Shown here piece after piece: positions 28,003 through 37,716 of a DNA stretch of 64,000 nt. Origin of the DNA: Armatimonadota bacterium (lineage in GTDB: Bacteria; Armatimonadota; Fimbriimonadia; Fimbriimonadales; Fimbriimonadaceae); assembly GCA_016223145.1 (NCBI GenBank), contig JACRPN010000009.1:186001-250000 (forward strand), in the 5' to 3' direction. The translations under genes and the position numbers were made by a program. Each line of letters opens with the position of its first letter. Within the stretch, counting starts at the first letter, position 1. Under the pieces are notes generated by a model that searched no databases, had not been told where the DNA came from, and was given only the letters and a program-made list of their open reading frames with translations.

Positions 28003-29810
28003 TTTGCGGCTTGAGCCTCCACGACGGGGAGGGTCGAGGCTGGTACGGGCCGCCCTGCATAGGGAAGCACCACAACCGATTTGCGCATGTCCCAAGCAAA
28101 GGTCGGACAGCGTTCGGCGCACAGGCCGCAGTGAAGACAGAGATCCTCGTCTTTCACCATAACGCGCTTGGTTTGCTTGAGAGCGCTCGACACGAAGATG
28201 GGCTGATGGGTCTCCAAAGCGGGAGCCGTCAGCCTCGTGCGCAGATCGGCCTCATCGCCGTTCTCGGTAATCGTCAGACAGTCGGTGGGGCAGATGTCGA
28301 TGCAGGCGTCGCATTCAATGCAGAGGTTGTCGGTGAAGTGCGTTTGAACATCACAGTTCAGGCACCTTTCGACCTCGGCCATCGCCTGTTCGTGGGTGAA
28401 GCCCTCCTCCACCTCGATCGACATCTTGAACCTCTCTTTGAGGTCCACGTGCTTCATCTTTTGCCGTTTGACCGGGTTGTAGTCATTGCTGTAGGCCCAT
28501 TCGTGGAGGCCCATCTTGGTGCTCGACATGGTCTGGCCATGCGGGGGACGATCCTGGACCGACAGCCCCTGGCAGTATTGATGAATCGAGATCGCGGCTT
28601 CGTGGCCGTGCGCAACGGCCCAAATGATGTTCTCGGGTCCCCAGGCCGCGTCGCCTCCGAAGAACACGCCCGGCCGAGTGGACATGAAGGTCGTTTTGTC
28701 CACCACGGGCATGTCCCACTTCCCGAATTCGAGCCCGATGTCGCGTTCGATCCAGGGAAAGGCGTTGTCTTGGCCGATGGCCAAGATCACCGAGTCGCAG
28801 GGGATGATCTCGGTCCCTGCGGGCTCCTGCACCAGCTTGCCATCGATCTCTTGGGAGTTGAACCGCTCGAACTCCATGCCCGTGAGCTTGCCGTTCTCGA
28901 CCACGTATCGCACGGGGGAGAGGTTTTCCAGGATCTCAACGCCCTCTTCCTCGGCGTCCTCGAGTTCCCAGGGCGAGGCTTTGAAGTACTTGCGGGTCTT
29001 GCGGGCGACGACCTTGACGTCGGCCGCGCCGAGGCGCTTGGCCGAACGGCAGCAATCCATCGCCGTATTGCCGACGCCGATGATCAGCACCCGGGAGCCG
29101 ACGGTGTTCACGTGCTCGAAGTGGATGTTCGCCAGCCACTCGATGCCGATAAAGATCTGCTCGCAGTCGTGCCGCCCCGGCAGTTCGAGCTCTTTGCCTT
29201 TCGGGGCGCCGCTTCCTACGAACACCGCGTCGTATTCGCCTGACTCCACAAGGCCCTTCAGGCTATCGATGCGCGTGTTGTAGCGCATCTCGACGCCCAT
29301 GCTCACGATGGCGTCGATCGCCGTGTCCAGGACCTCTTCCGGCAAGCGGAACGATGGGATGTTGATTCGCATCAACCCCCCCGCGCGGGGGCCGGCCTCG
29401 AAAATCGTACACTGGTAGCCAAGGGGCATCAGGTCGTTCGCGACCGTCAGCGAGGCCGGTCCCGCGCCTACGAGCGCGATCTTCTTGCCGTTCTTCTCCT
29501 TGGGCGCCTTGGGCAGACGGTCGGCGATGTCGCCCTTGTGGTCCGAGGCGAAGCGCTTGAGGCGGCAGATGGCGACGGGTTTGCCCTCGACCCGTGTTCG
29601 GCGGCACGCGGGCTCGCAGGGGCGGTCGCAGACCCGGCCCAAAATGCCCGGGAAGACGTTTGACTCGCGGTTCAAGATGTAGGCGTCGTCGTACCGCTCC
29701 TGCCCGATCAGGCGGATGTATTCCGGTACGTTGGTATGGGCCGGACACGCCCATTGGCAATCCACGACGCGGTGGTAATAGTCGGGATTGCTCGTGTTTG
29801 TCCGTTCCAT
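27999..29810 (-). CDS. FAD-dependent NAD(P)H oxidoreductase with C-terminal 2[4Fe-4S] ferredoxin domain
   Basis: A 603-residue electron-transfer protein related to the glutamate synthase small subunit and NfnB. N-terminal Fe-S region: CQWACPAHTNVPEYI..GRVCDRPCEPACRR. FAD site: IALVGAGPASLTVANDL. NAD(P)H site: VLIIGVGNTAMDCCRSAKRLGA. FAD end: FFGGDAAWGPENIIWAVAHGHEAA. C-terminal ferredoxin: CIECDACIDICPTDC and CLHCGLCAERCP. First gene of the KorAB operon, so it probably moves electrons between ferredoxin made by KorAB and NAD(P)H; the direction is inference. CATAAT lies 9 bases before the ATG. Confidence 0.92.
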   Translation of the reverse strand: MERTNTSNPDYYHRVVDCQWACPAHTNVPEYIRLIGQERYDDAYILNRESNVFPGILGRVCDRPCEPACRRTRVEGKPVAICRLKRFASDHKGDIADRLPKAPKEKNGKKIALVGAGPASLTVANDLMPLGYQCTIFEAGPRAGGLMRINIPSFRLPEEVLDTAIDAIVSMGVEMRYNTRIDSLKGLVESGEYDAVFVGSGAPKGKELELPGRHDCEQIFIGIEWLANIHFEHVNTVGSRVLIIGVGNTAMDCCRSAKRLGAADVKVVARKTRKYFKASPWELEDAEEEGVEILENLSPVRYVVENGKLTGMEFERFNSQEIDGKLVQEPAGTEIIPCDSVILAIGQDNAFPWIERDIGLEFGKWDMPVVDKTTFMSTRPGVFFGGDAAWGPENIIWAVAHGHEAAISIHQYCQGLSVQDRPPHGQTMSSTKMGLHEWAYSNDYNPVKRQKMKHVDLKERFKMSIEVEEGFTHEQAMAEVERCLNCDVQTHFTDNLCIECDACIDICPTDCLTITENGDEADLRTRLTAPALETHQPIFVSSALKQTKRVMVKDEDLCLHCGLCAERCPTFAWDMRKSVVVLPYAGRPVPASTLPVVEAQAAK

Positions 29811-29917
29811 GGAGCATCAATTATGGCTCATTTAGGCTCACTTTGGCCCAACCCGACGATCCGCCCAAAGCGGAGGCTCTTGATCCTCCGGAGTTGTACA
29901 GAATCCTTACCTCTCCG

Positions 29918-30934
29918 CTATCGCGGTTTCGGTGGTGCCAATTGGATATTGAAGGGCCGATTGCGATCGCAAAGGAGATGCGCGTCTTTCACCTCAAGCT
30001 CAGCCGCCTGGATGGCGGAGTGCCGCGCGGCAAGAGGCATGATGCCGTTCCTTTCCGGGAAGGCTTGGCCGTACGGATGCGTGAAGTAGATGATGAAGGC
30101 GCGCTTGCCGGCTACAACCACGTCTGCATGCTTGCCGATCGTGCCGTCGCTGTTTCGTGTTCCGGGCTTCTCGAGGATTTTGCCCTGATAGGTCCAGTTC
30201 GAGAGGTCCTTGGAGCGGTACACGTCAAGGCCGCTGTCCGGGTCTTTGATCAGCCAGTAATGCCCTCCGAAAGCAAACACCTTCGGTCCCTCGCCGTAAA
30301 GACTGGAGACTCCAGGGTCGTCCGCTGGCCTCCAATCCTTTAGGTCCCGGCTGTCCACGGCGAAGGTCTTCGAGCCGTGCCCCTCATCCTTGTACCAAAG
30401 CCTCCAACTGCCGTCCGGCCTTCGAAAAAGAGTCGGATCAATGCAGTATTCGGAAGCCAGCGGTAGTTTCTGAGTGAATTTCCAATGCTCCAAGTCGCTT
30501 GAGGTGTACTGGAAGATGAACCGCTTTCCGCCCCAATCTCGATGCTCTGAAGCCGCGCCAGGAACGTAGCTCACGAACAGATGAAAGAGACCCCCATCGT
30601 CTCGAACGATATCGGGCGCCCAAAACGAGTAGCCCGAGTCCGGGTGTGAAAGCCGAAGCGTTCCTCGATAGTCCCAAGTTTGCCCTTGATCATGCGACTC
30701 GGCGATCCCGATCTCGCAGCCGTGGCACCACTCGACCCCCGGCAGATCCAGCTTGGCGCGGCGCTGCGTGTAGAGCATCCACCAAGCCTTTCGGGTTGGG
30801 TTCCAGACCAAGACGGGATCAGCCGCGCCGTCGTAGACCGGGTCGCGAAAGAGCGGCGCGGGCGTAGAGGGAGGCCCTTGTACAACCAAGGTCGAGGAGG
30901 AAAGCAGCATAGGTAGGGCGAGCGTAATCCACAT
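29918..30934 (-). CDS. Secreted five-bladed beta-propeller glycosidase, GH43-like
   Basis: A 338-residue protein with a signal peptide (MWITLALPMLLSSSTLVV). Repeated blade motifs include DPVYDGAADPVLVWNPTRKAWW, YSFWAPDIVRDDGGLFHLFVSYV, YCIDPTLFRRPDGSWRLWYKDEGHG and KVFAFGGHYWLIKDPDSGLDVYRSKD. The Asp-bearing first block and the APDI and Glu-bearing blocks are typical of clan F/GH43-like enzymes that remove arabinose, xylose or related sugars. The exact family is uncertain. It lies 107 bases downstream-facing from the oxidoreductase operon start. Confidence 0.75.
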   Translation of the reverse strand: MWITLALPMLLSSSTLVVQGPPSTPAPLFRDPVYDGAADPVLVWNPTRKAWWMLYTQRRAKLDLPGVEWCHGCEIGIAESHDQGQTWDYRGTLRLSHPDSGYSFWAPDIVRDDGGLFHLFVSYVPGAASEHRDWGGKRFIFQYTSSDLEHWKFTQKLPLASEYCIDPTLFRRPDGSWRLWYKDEGHGSKTFAVDSRDLKDWRPADDPGVSSLYGEGPKVFAFGGHYWLIKDPDSGLDVYRSKDLSNWTYQGKILEKPGTRNSDGTIGKHADVVVAGKRAFIIYFTHPYGQAFPERNGIMPLAARHSAIQAAELEVKDAHLLCDRNRPFNIQLAPPKPR

Positions 30935-31023
30935 GGCGCTAGCCGATTATGGAGGGTGATCGCCGACCTAGGCCCACCGAACGATGTTTCAACCCTGGCG
31001 GCGCGCTATTCGTAGGATTCGTT

Positions 31024-31209
31024 GTGGCAAACGATTCCTCTTCTCGGTCTCGCGGGAAGGCCGGTAACGCCGGAATCTCGCTCTTCACGTCCGTAGGCGT
31101 CGCCGTCGCCGTACAGATCTCGTGGTCCATCAACCACTCGATCGGATGGGCCATCTGGCACGGGCTGCTGAACTGGATCTATGTGATCTACCGCTGGATC
31201 GTCGCCTGA
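31024..31209 (+). CDS. Small hydrophobic membrane protein
   Basis: From GTG 31024 this gives 61 residues; TAGGAT ends 5 bases before it. A longer start at ATG 30949 (86 residues) is possible. The C-terminal 40 residues are one or two membrane segments with conserved-looking polar pattern (AVAVQISWSINHSIGWAIWHGLLNWIYVIY). Small proteins with a similar S-x-N-x-S-I-x-W-A-I-x-H-G core are widespread and uncharacterised. Confidence 0.55.
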   Translation: MANDSSSRSRGKAGNAGISLFTSVGVAVAVQISWSINHSIGWAIWHGLLNWIYVIYRWIVA

Positions 31210-31953
31210 CGGTTCTGGCGGGTCGCTAAGCCTCCGCGACAGCCCTTTTCACAGTCAAGTGGGCGTGATAGACAACGTGACTGCCGACGCAACCGGCCGG
31301 AGGCGGTCGATAATCAACACTGGCTCGCTGAGCCGAGGTCGTGAAATTGGCGTAGGCCGGCAATCCTCCAAATCCTCAGAATCCCCACCCATTTCTGGAA
31401 TTTGAGGACTTTAGAACTGTAGTTTCAATAGCAAACCGTCCGTGTTGATGTCCCATGCTGATCCCCACGCAATAGGGCAGGGAGAGGGTGCCTGTGGTCA
31501 ACCTGCTCTGACTCTCAAGGTGCAACGAAGGGCCTTGGGGCTCAACCTTGATGATCGGGGCGGCTCGCGGCAAGAGGTCTATCAACAGTTAAGGCGACAC
31601 AAAATGGCCACAGTACATTGCCGGAACTGGCCTTCCGCAAGATCGGAACGATTTGCTCAAAGCTCGATTTTGATTCCCTCATGGATCCGTCCCAAGCGAT
31701 GAGGGTGCTGCTCGATAAGCGTCTTCGTGGATGGGGGAGTAGACCAGAGGCATCGCTCACATGGGAAGAACATGGGAAGCGACAATTCTCGTGAGAACGT
31801 TATGACTTGGGCATTCATCCAGTAGTCCGAAAAATGGAGCACTTCGACTTCTGCGAAGCTCTTGAATTTCCTGGCCTTGTGTGCTACGGTGAGGGTCATG
31901 GCCCCGCAAGATCACCGGCTCGCCCCCCCCCCTCGCGCCGCAGCGTTAGCCTC
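31210..31953. other. Gene-poor stretch before the RHS locus
   Basis: About 740 bases with no gene I can support. Several short open frames exist on both strands but lack ribosome sites or recognisable domains. Base composition is lower in G+C than the flanking regions between about 31350 and 31870, as elsewhere in the RHS locus. A clear promoter for the RHS gene was not found. Confidence 0.4.
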
Positions 31954-34900
31954 ATGCGCCTGACCGCCATCGTCGTCTCGTTTAGCCTGGTCTTTACCCA
32001 GTGCTTCGCAGGGATCGAGGCTTCCTCGAAGTCCCTCACGGACCTCATTCAGCAAATCGGACGGCAGTTCTCGGGTGGATTCACCGATTCCCGCACTCCC
32101 ATCTTCAGAGGCGCCAACCCCAGGCGCGACCCCCAATACCGCGCAGGCCGGTTCAACGAGCGCACCCTGAGGGACCTCGGCCGCGTGCGCCAAGCGCGCT
32201 GGCTTGAGGAGCCCGAGCTGCTCCTTGCCAATATCGGCGTGGGCGGCTTCATGCTGCTTCAAGGCTCGGGTGGGGGCGGTGAAGGCGGTGGAGGCGGTAC
32301 CGGAGGCGGCGAGGGCGGCGGTCCCGGAGGTCCCGGCGGCGGGCCCGGTGGCGAAGGCGGAGGTGGAGGCGGTGGCGGCAGCACCGGAGGCGGCTCGCCC
32401 AGCACCGGTGGCAAGCGCGCGGGCTCCGAATCGGCCGGCCCCTGGGCCATCGTCAACACCAACACCGGCAACCGCCTGGAAGGACTCCCGCTGGTCTCCT
32501 GGCCCTCGCGCGGCGCGACGGGCGTCGGCTTCGAGCTCTTCCACAACTCGCTTTCCTCCTGGGTGGGCGATATGGGCGCATCCTGGAGCCACAGCTACGA
32601 GATCAAGGTGGACTACACCGCCGGCTCCTCGGCCATCGTGCGCTGGGAGGATGGCACCAACGTCGCCTACACCGAAAGCGCCGGCACGTTCAGCCCGCCG
32701 CCCGGAGTCTACGACGCCCTGGTCCACAACGCCGATTCCACCTGGACCCTGACGACCAAGTCCCAAAGGCAGTTCCTCTTCAATACCTCGGGGTTCCTTA
32801 CGGCCTGCAAGGACCGCGCCGGAAACACCGTCACCGTGGGGCGCAACACGAGCAACCAGGTCACTGCGGTCACCGACGCCTCGGCCCGCGCCCTCACCTT
32901 CGCCTACTCCGGTTCCAGGCTCTCCAGCATCACCGACCCCACCGGGCGCACCTGGACCTTCGCCTATGACGCGAGCACGAACCTGACGAGCATCACCTAC
33001 CCCCTGCTGGATAGCGCCAGCTATGCGCGCAGCTTCACCTACAACGCCACCCACGACATCCTCACCGAGACCGACCTAAGGGGCAAGGTCTGGACCTACA
33101 CCTACGACACCGGCGAGAAGCTCCTCACCTGGAAGAACCCGCTCAACAACACCACCTCGTACAGCTACGGCCTCTCGGCCACCACCATCACCTGGCCCGG
33201 GCTACAAACCCAAACCCACAACTACTCCAGCGGCCTTCTGGCATCTGAGGTGGACCAGGCTGGCTACTCGAACGCCTACACCTACGACACGGCCAAGAAC
33301 GTCACCCAGTACACCGACAAGCGCGGCAAGGCCTGGATCTTCACGTATGACACGAAAGCCAACGTGCTCACCGCCAAAAACCCGCTGCTGAAAACCTGGA
33401 CGCTCACCTACAACACCACGAACGATGTGCTCACGGTCACCACGCCGCTCGCCAGGGTGACCACCTACGCCTACGATTCGCAGGGAAACCTGCTGACGGT
33501 CACCGATCCGCTCTCAAGAGCGGCGGTGACGAGGACCTACGACACCTATGGCCAGGTGCTCACCAGCAAAGACGCCCTGAACCGAACGACCACCTACGCC
33601 TACGCCACGAATGGCGACCTCACGAGCGTCACCGATCCAGCGAGCGCAACGACCACCCTCGGCTACGATTCCCTTTCCCGGCTCACGAGCCTCACCAACG
33701 CCCTTTCGCAGACCACCACCCTCGGCTACGACGCCTGGGGCCGCGCGGTCACCACCACCCACCCGGACGCCACCAGCGCCACCGTGAACTACAACCGCGA
33801 GGGCCAGGTGATCTCGGCGACCGATGAGCTGGGCAGAACCACCACGCTCGCCTACGACGACGCCATGCGCCTAACCTCGGTGACGAACGCACGGGGAGAC
33901 CTGGAGAGCTATGCCTACAACGGGAACTCCTGGCTGACGGCGGTCACCAACGGGCGCGGCTACACCCGCAACTACAGCCTCACCTCCCGCGGCGAGGTCT
34001 CCGCGCTCACCATGCCGGATTCCAGCGTCGAGAACTGGAGCTACAACGCCGAGGGCGCCTGCTCGGGCTACACATCTCCCGTGGGCTTCACCATCCAATA
34101 CGTCTACGACGATGCGGGACGGCTGACGACGGTGGACTACCCGACGGGAACGGACACCAGCGTCACCTACGACAACGACGGCCGCACCACCCAGATGCTG
34201 GACGCCACGGGCACGAGCGCCTGGTCCTACGACGCGGCATCCCAGGTGACGCAATTGGCCACCCCGCAAGGCACGCTGCAGTATGCCTTCAACCTGGCCG
34301 GGCAGCGCACCAGCATGACGGACGTGGGCACGGGCGCGACCACCTATGCTTACGACACCGCCGGCCGCCTCTCCAGCCTCACGAACCCCTTCTCCGAAAC
34401 CACCACGGTCACCTACGACACCCTGTCCCGGGTCACCCAAAAGACGCTGTCCAATGGGTCGTATGAGGTGTACGCATTCGACAATCGGGGCCGCCCGACT
34501 TCGCTCACGGTGAAGAACAGCTCGAACGCGGTGCTGAGCACGCAGAGCTACACGTACAATGCCGTCTCGAACGTGCTGACGGCGACCCGTGATGGAGTCG
34601 CGACGAGTTACACCTACGACGCCATCGACCAGCTTCTTTCGGAGACAAGGTCTGGCTATGCAGCAAGCTACACTTACGATGCCAACGGCAACCGGGCGAC
34701 ACGCACGGTCAACGGCCTGGCCGAGACTTACTCCAACGACGCCGGAGACAAACTGACGTCGGTCACTTGGACGGGCGGGTCAAAGACCTTCGGCTATGAC
34801 GCGGCAGGCCGAACAACCTCGATCACCACCGCATCCGGCACGACTTCTCTAGCCTACGATTACGAGTCCAGGGTCACCAGCATCACCTACCCGAACGCCT

Positions 34901-35805
34901 CGGCGGACACATTCACGTACAACGGCCTCGATACAAGGGTTGGCAAGGGCGGGGCTCAGGGAACCGCGACCTTCAAGAGAAACGGAGTAGGTGCAACCGC
35001 TCCGGTGCTCTCGGACGGAGCGGCGACCTACACGCCGGGTATTTCCGAGCGTCGAGGCACCGCTACAACGTATTCTCACGCCGGCATCAAGAACGCCGAG
35101 GTCCAGACGGGTTCAGGGCAGACGGTTTCTGCCACCAACCAGTACGATGCCTTCGGCAACCTGGCCTCTTCGACCGGAACCTGGAAAGGCCCCTTCGCCT
35201 ACGGCGGCCCCTTTGGCTATCAGGCCGACGCCTCCGGCCTCAAACTCCTCGGGCATCGCTACTACGACAGCGGCACGGGGAGGTTTCTGACTCGGGACCC
35301 GGTGAAAGATGGGAGGAATTGGTATGCGTATTGTGGGAATAGTCCCACCCGCTGCGCGGACCCTACCGGCAACGCATTTTGGCCGGGATTCCGCGAGATC
35401 ACAAAGAACGGCCTAATCGGAGGGCTACTTCTTTGGCTCTTTGGATGGGTCGTTTTTGGGAAGACCGACTTCGACCCTTATGGAGGCGGGAATGGGCTGC
35501 AACCGCCATTTGATGTCCAGATTCCGCCACCACTACCTCCCGGCCCAGAGACTCCACCTTACGACCCGCCGGGAAACGGCCTGCCAGCAAAACCTCTCGA
35601 CACACCAAAGGTGGCTCCAGAAACTGAAGCACATGGCTCGGGCCGTTGGGGCGGCATTGGAGGTTTTATTGATTCCTCCATTCTCCGTCTTTTTGGCACG
35701 GTATCTCTGGCTTTAGTGCCGGAAGAGCTGGGTCAAGACTGCTATCTGCCTGGAATCAAGAGAGCGAATCTCGATACGGAGAAGACATTTGAGTCATTCT
35801 TCTAG
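31954..35805 (+). CDS. Secreted RHS/YD-repeat polymorphic toxin-type protein (full length)
   Basis: A 1283-residue protein. ATG 31954 begins a signal peptide (MRLTAIVVSFSLVFTQCFAG); a longer frame exists but would bury it. A pure Gly-rich linker (about 104-150) precedes the DUF6531-like entry segment (NTNTGNRLEGLPLVSWPSRG). About 30 YD repeats follow (Y-D-x-x-G-x-L/x-T types) to about residue 1090. The RHS core ends with LGHRYYDSGTGRFLTRDP and the junction CADPTGN. The last about 148 residues are variable: one hydrophobic segment, a Pro-rich stretch and no recognised nuclease motif. RHS shells enclose a C-terminal toxin and release it at a target cell. Three shorter cassettes of the same core lie downstream. 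Confidence 0.93.
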   Translation: MRLTAIVVSFSLVFTQCFAGIEASSKSLTDLIQQIGRQFSGGFTDSRTPIFRGANPRRDPQYRAGRFNERTLRDLGRVRQARWLEEPELLLANIGVGGFMLLQGSGGGGEGGGGGTGGGEGGGPGGPGGGPGGEGGGGGGGGSTGGGSPSTGGKRAGSESAGPWAIVNTNTGNRLEGLPLVSWPSRGATGVGFELFHNSLSSWVGDMGASWSHSYEIKVDYTAGSSAIVRWEDGTNVAYTESAGTFSPPPGVYDALVHNADSTWTLTTKSQRQFLFNTSGFLTACKDRAGNTVTVGRNTSNQVTAVTDASARALTFAYSGSRLSSITDPTGRTWTFAYDASTNLTSITYPLLDSASYARSFTYNATHDILTETDLRGKVWTYTYDTGEKLLTWKNPLNNTTSYSYGLSATTITWPGLQTQTHNYSSGLLASEVDQAGYSNAYTYDTAKNVTQYTDKRGKAWIFTYDTKANVLTAKNPLLKTWTLTYNTTNDVLTVTTPLARVTTYAYDSQGNLLTVTDPLSRAAVTRTYDTYGQVLTSKDALNRTTTYAYATNGDLTSVTDPASATTTLGYDSLSRLTSLTNALSQTTTLGYDAWGRAVTTTHPDATSATVNYNREGQVISATDELGRTTTLAYDDAMRLTSVTNARGDLESYAYNGNSWLTAVTNGRGYTRNYSLTSRGEVSALTMPDSSVENWSYNAEGACSGYTSPVGFTIQYVYDDAGRLTTVDYPTGTDTSVTYDNDGRTTQMLDATGTSAWSYDAASQVTQLATPQGTLQYAFNLAGQRTSMTDVGTGATTYAYDTAGRLSSLTNPFSETTTVTYDTLSRVTQKTLSNGSYEVYAFDNRGRPTSLTVKNSSNAVLSTQSYTYNAVSNVLTATRDGVATSYTYDAIDQLLSETRSGYAASYTYDANGNRATRTVNGLAETYSNDAGDKLTSVTWTGGSKTFGYDAAGRTTSITTASGTTSLAYDYESRVTSITYPNASADTFTYNGLDTRVGKGGAQGTATFKRNGVGATAPVLSDGAATYTPGISERRGTATTYSHAGIKNAEVQTGSGQTVSATNQYDAFGNLASSTGTWKGPFAYGGPFGYQADASGLKLLGHRYYDSGTGRFLTRDPVKDGRNWYAYCGNSPTRCADPTGNAFWPGFREITKNGLIGGLLLWLFGWVVFGKTDFDPYGGGNGLQPPFDVQIPPPLPPGPETPPYDPPGNGLPAKPLDTPKVAPETEAHGSGRWGGIGGFIDSSILRLFGTVSLALVPEELGQDCYLPGIKRANLDTEKTFESFF

Positions 35806-35969
35806 TTCGCTGGCAAGAGTAGTTGAAGGCTGGCGGGCCAGGTTCCTGTACGGCTGCAACCCACCTGATTGTGCGCTTGTCCTCTCGTTCAGAATTCAGC
35901 CCACTTGGGTGCCCTCCATTGAGATCCAACTGATGATAGCCAAGAGTCAAAGCAAGAGTAGCCATCAAA

Positions 35970-36878
35970 ATGACAGATATCTCCGTTCTTCAGACCCGCT
36001 TGATGCTCTTTGAGCAGCGCTTCTTCGAAGCCGAACACGCAATACTTGCCCTTAGTTCAACAGATAATGACAGGCTAGTAGGGGATGTCCAGTGCTTACG
36101 GATCGGGGTAAAGCTCTTGGCGCTGGAGTACGATGATGCTCGGGGCCTAGCGGCGAAAATGCTCGATGAAGGAATAGCTTACTCCAGCTATCCACTGGAA
36201 GCTGTCGAAGCCTTAGTCCTGACTGGAGCGTGGAATTCTTACTCGCAGCTACCGCAGTCAGAAAAGCACAACGAAAGTGCTCACCACTTCAGCGTGGCTC
36301 TCCTCGCAAGCGCCTTGGGCGATGTGCATAGGGCTGTCACCGTCTATGAAAATCTATGTGCTGACGAAGACCCGATTGTACGCCGGAAAGCCTTGGCACG
36401 CGTCGTCCCACTCCTTTTCGACACCAAACAGTTTGGCCGGGCCTCTGCCTTGGTCGAAGCGTTTCTTGCAGCGACAGGCGATGAGCAATCGGCCCTGGCC
36501 CTGGATGCTTGGATTTATCTAAGCAGCAATGAAACTACTGATCCCTCCCGTTTTCGCAGGTTTCAGCCGGACATCGCTTCTCCTCTGCTGGCGAGCCAAC
36601 TGGCGTCACTTTTCGGCAGGCTCGGTGAATGGCGTCTTTCATTTGAGTATGCCTTGGCATATCTACGAGCCAATCCCTGGGATGATAGAATGGTCTTCAT
36701 CCTCGGAGATACGTCAATGCGCATCGGAGATGCAGAGAGCACCATTTCATCGTTTGAATCTTTGATTGGTCCCGGTGAGCTCCGAGTTCCAGCGCTTGCT
36801 CGATTGAGAGCGTTTCTCTTCAAGGAACGTCGTTTCCGTGAACTGATCAGCCTAGCGAGGAGGCTGGCCAAAGAATAG
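35970..36878 (+). CDS. Helical-repeat protein, putative immunity protein of the main RHS tip
   Basis: A 302-residue, mostly alpha-helical protein with TPR-like helix pairs (GDVHRAVTVYENLCADEDP, KQFGRASALVEAFLAATGD, GDAESTISSFESLIGPGE). No signal peptide. It is 164 bases downstream of the main RHS gene, where the cognate immunity gene normally lies, and its G+C content is lower than that of the RHS core. Immunity function is inferred only from position; a regulatory TPR protein is possible. Confidence 0.6.
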   Translation: MTDISVLQTRLMLFEQRFFEAEHAILALSSTDNDRLVGDVQCLRIGVKLLALEYDDARGLAAKMLDEGIAYSSYPLEAVEALVLTGAWNSYSQLPQSEKHNESAHHFSVALLASALGDVHRAVTVYENLCADEDPIVRRKALARVVPLLFDTKQFGRASALVEAFLAATGDEQSALALDAWIYLSSNETTDPSRFRRFQPDIASPLLASQLASLFGRLGEWRLSFEYALAYLRANPWDDRMVFILGDTSMRIGDAESTISSFESLIGPGELRVPALARLRAFLFKERRFRELISLARRLAKE

Positions 36879-36947
36879 GATGACCGAATGATCTCCTTCT
36901 GTCACACTTGTCGTCACCCAATGGGAGCATTCGGCCGGCCACGACCG

Positions 36948-37207
36948 GCCACCCTTCGGGTGGGTCATCAGGAGAAAGACGTAGGGTCGGGTGCCTGCAG
37001 ACGCCAGTCTGCTGCGAAGGGTGGCTCCGCCAGGAGAAGGGTAAAGCCCCGAGAGCCATCCACGAACCGAAGGACACGCTTGCGAGCCGGGAGCAAGCTG
37101 GCGCATCGCTCCACGATCACGAACCAGAGAAGGCTTGCAGATTCAGCAGACTGGCGTCTGCAGCCACCCGAACGTACGATATACTGGACACCCACCCGAA
37201 GGGTGGC
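36948..37207. repeat. Inverted repeat pair (MITE-like) inside the RHS array
   Basis: The left copy (36948-37014) starts with a GCCACCCTTCGGGTGGG hairpin and ends with CTGCAGACGCCAGTCTGCTG. The right copy (37144-37207) is its inverse: CAGCAGACTGGCGTCTGCAG followed by CCCACCCGAAGGGTGGC. The middle part of each copy differs. About 130 bases lie between. It fits a small non-autonomous mobile element or two copies of a repeat inserted head-on. The 478 bases from 36879 to 37356 hold no supported complete gene. Confidence 0.65.
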
Positions 37208-37248
37208 TCGCCCGGACTCGGATGGTCTGGTGGCATCTCGCCCGGACA

Positions 37249-37378
37249 GGGTGTCTACTTTGAACATAGAGTCACAAGTTCAATCGAGATTGACAATCCC
37301 ACGACTGGCAACAACATTTTCAAGTTAATTGACGAACTAATAGGAGCTGTGAAGAAGTGCCTCCTCCGCATGGATTGA
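37249..37378 (+). pseudogene. Possible 3' remnant of a toxin-tip gene
   Basis: Just after the inverted repeat an open frame ends with about 42 residues of good coding appearance (GVYFEHRVTSS..NNIFKLIDELIGAVKK) and stops at 37378. The part of the frame upstream is repeat DNA. It overlaps the start of the next small gene as cassette tips often do. It may be the end of a toxin whose front was lost by the repeat insertion. Weak evidence. Confidence 0.3.
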
Positions 37379-37716
37379 GCCTGAGCTTGAAACTCCTGGT
37401 TACTGGCCTTGGCTTGGCCTTCTTGTTGATCGTCCACCTTACTACTGAGCCATCGGTGGCAAAGCGAATGGTCCACAATTACTTCCGAGGCTTTCGCTTT
37501 CAAGAACCTACGGCAGCGGACTTGGCGCGATTCCGGACTGTGGATATTGTCACCGCATGGCTAGTCGTGTTGTATGGCTTGGCTTCGCTTTGGAGCGATT
37601 CCATGGGTCTTCTGCTCTTGCTACCGCTGGTTGCCGCAGTAGCTACGGCAATCGGATATGCGGTCGCGCAGTTCAGAGCGCAATGGTCTGGCAGCAATAG
37701 GAAGGGAACTGATTGA
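37357..37716 (+). CDS. Small membrane protein, putative orphan immunity protein
   Basis: A 119-residue protein from GTG 37357 with three hydrophobic segments (LKLLVTGLGLAFLLIVHL, VTAWLVVLYGLASLW, LLLLLPLVAAVATAIGYAVA). It overlaps the preceding remnant by 22 bases and the following RHS cassette by four bases (TTGA). Position after a truncated tip suggests it is the immunity partner of a lost membrane-acting toxin. No family recognised. Confidence 0.55.
   Translation: MPPPHGLSLSLKLLVTGLGLAFLLIVHLTTEPSVAKRMVHNYFRGFRFQEPTAADLARFRTVDIVTAWLVVLYGLASLWSDSMGLLLLLPLVAAVATAIGYAVAQFRAQWSGSNRKGTD

Noticed and set aside
31657-31899. 80-residue minus-strand frame upstream of the RHS gene
   Set aside because: No ribosome site, no domain and no promoter; lies in the gene-poor leader of the RHS locus.
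36888-37328. Two overlapping plus-strand frames through the inverted repeat
   Set aside because: Most of their length is repeat DNA; only the last 42 residues of one frame look coding and are listed as a remnant.
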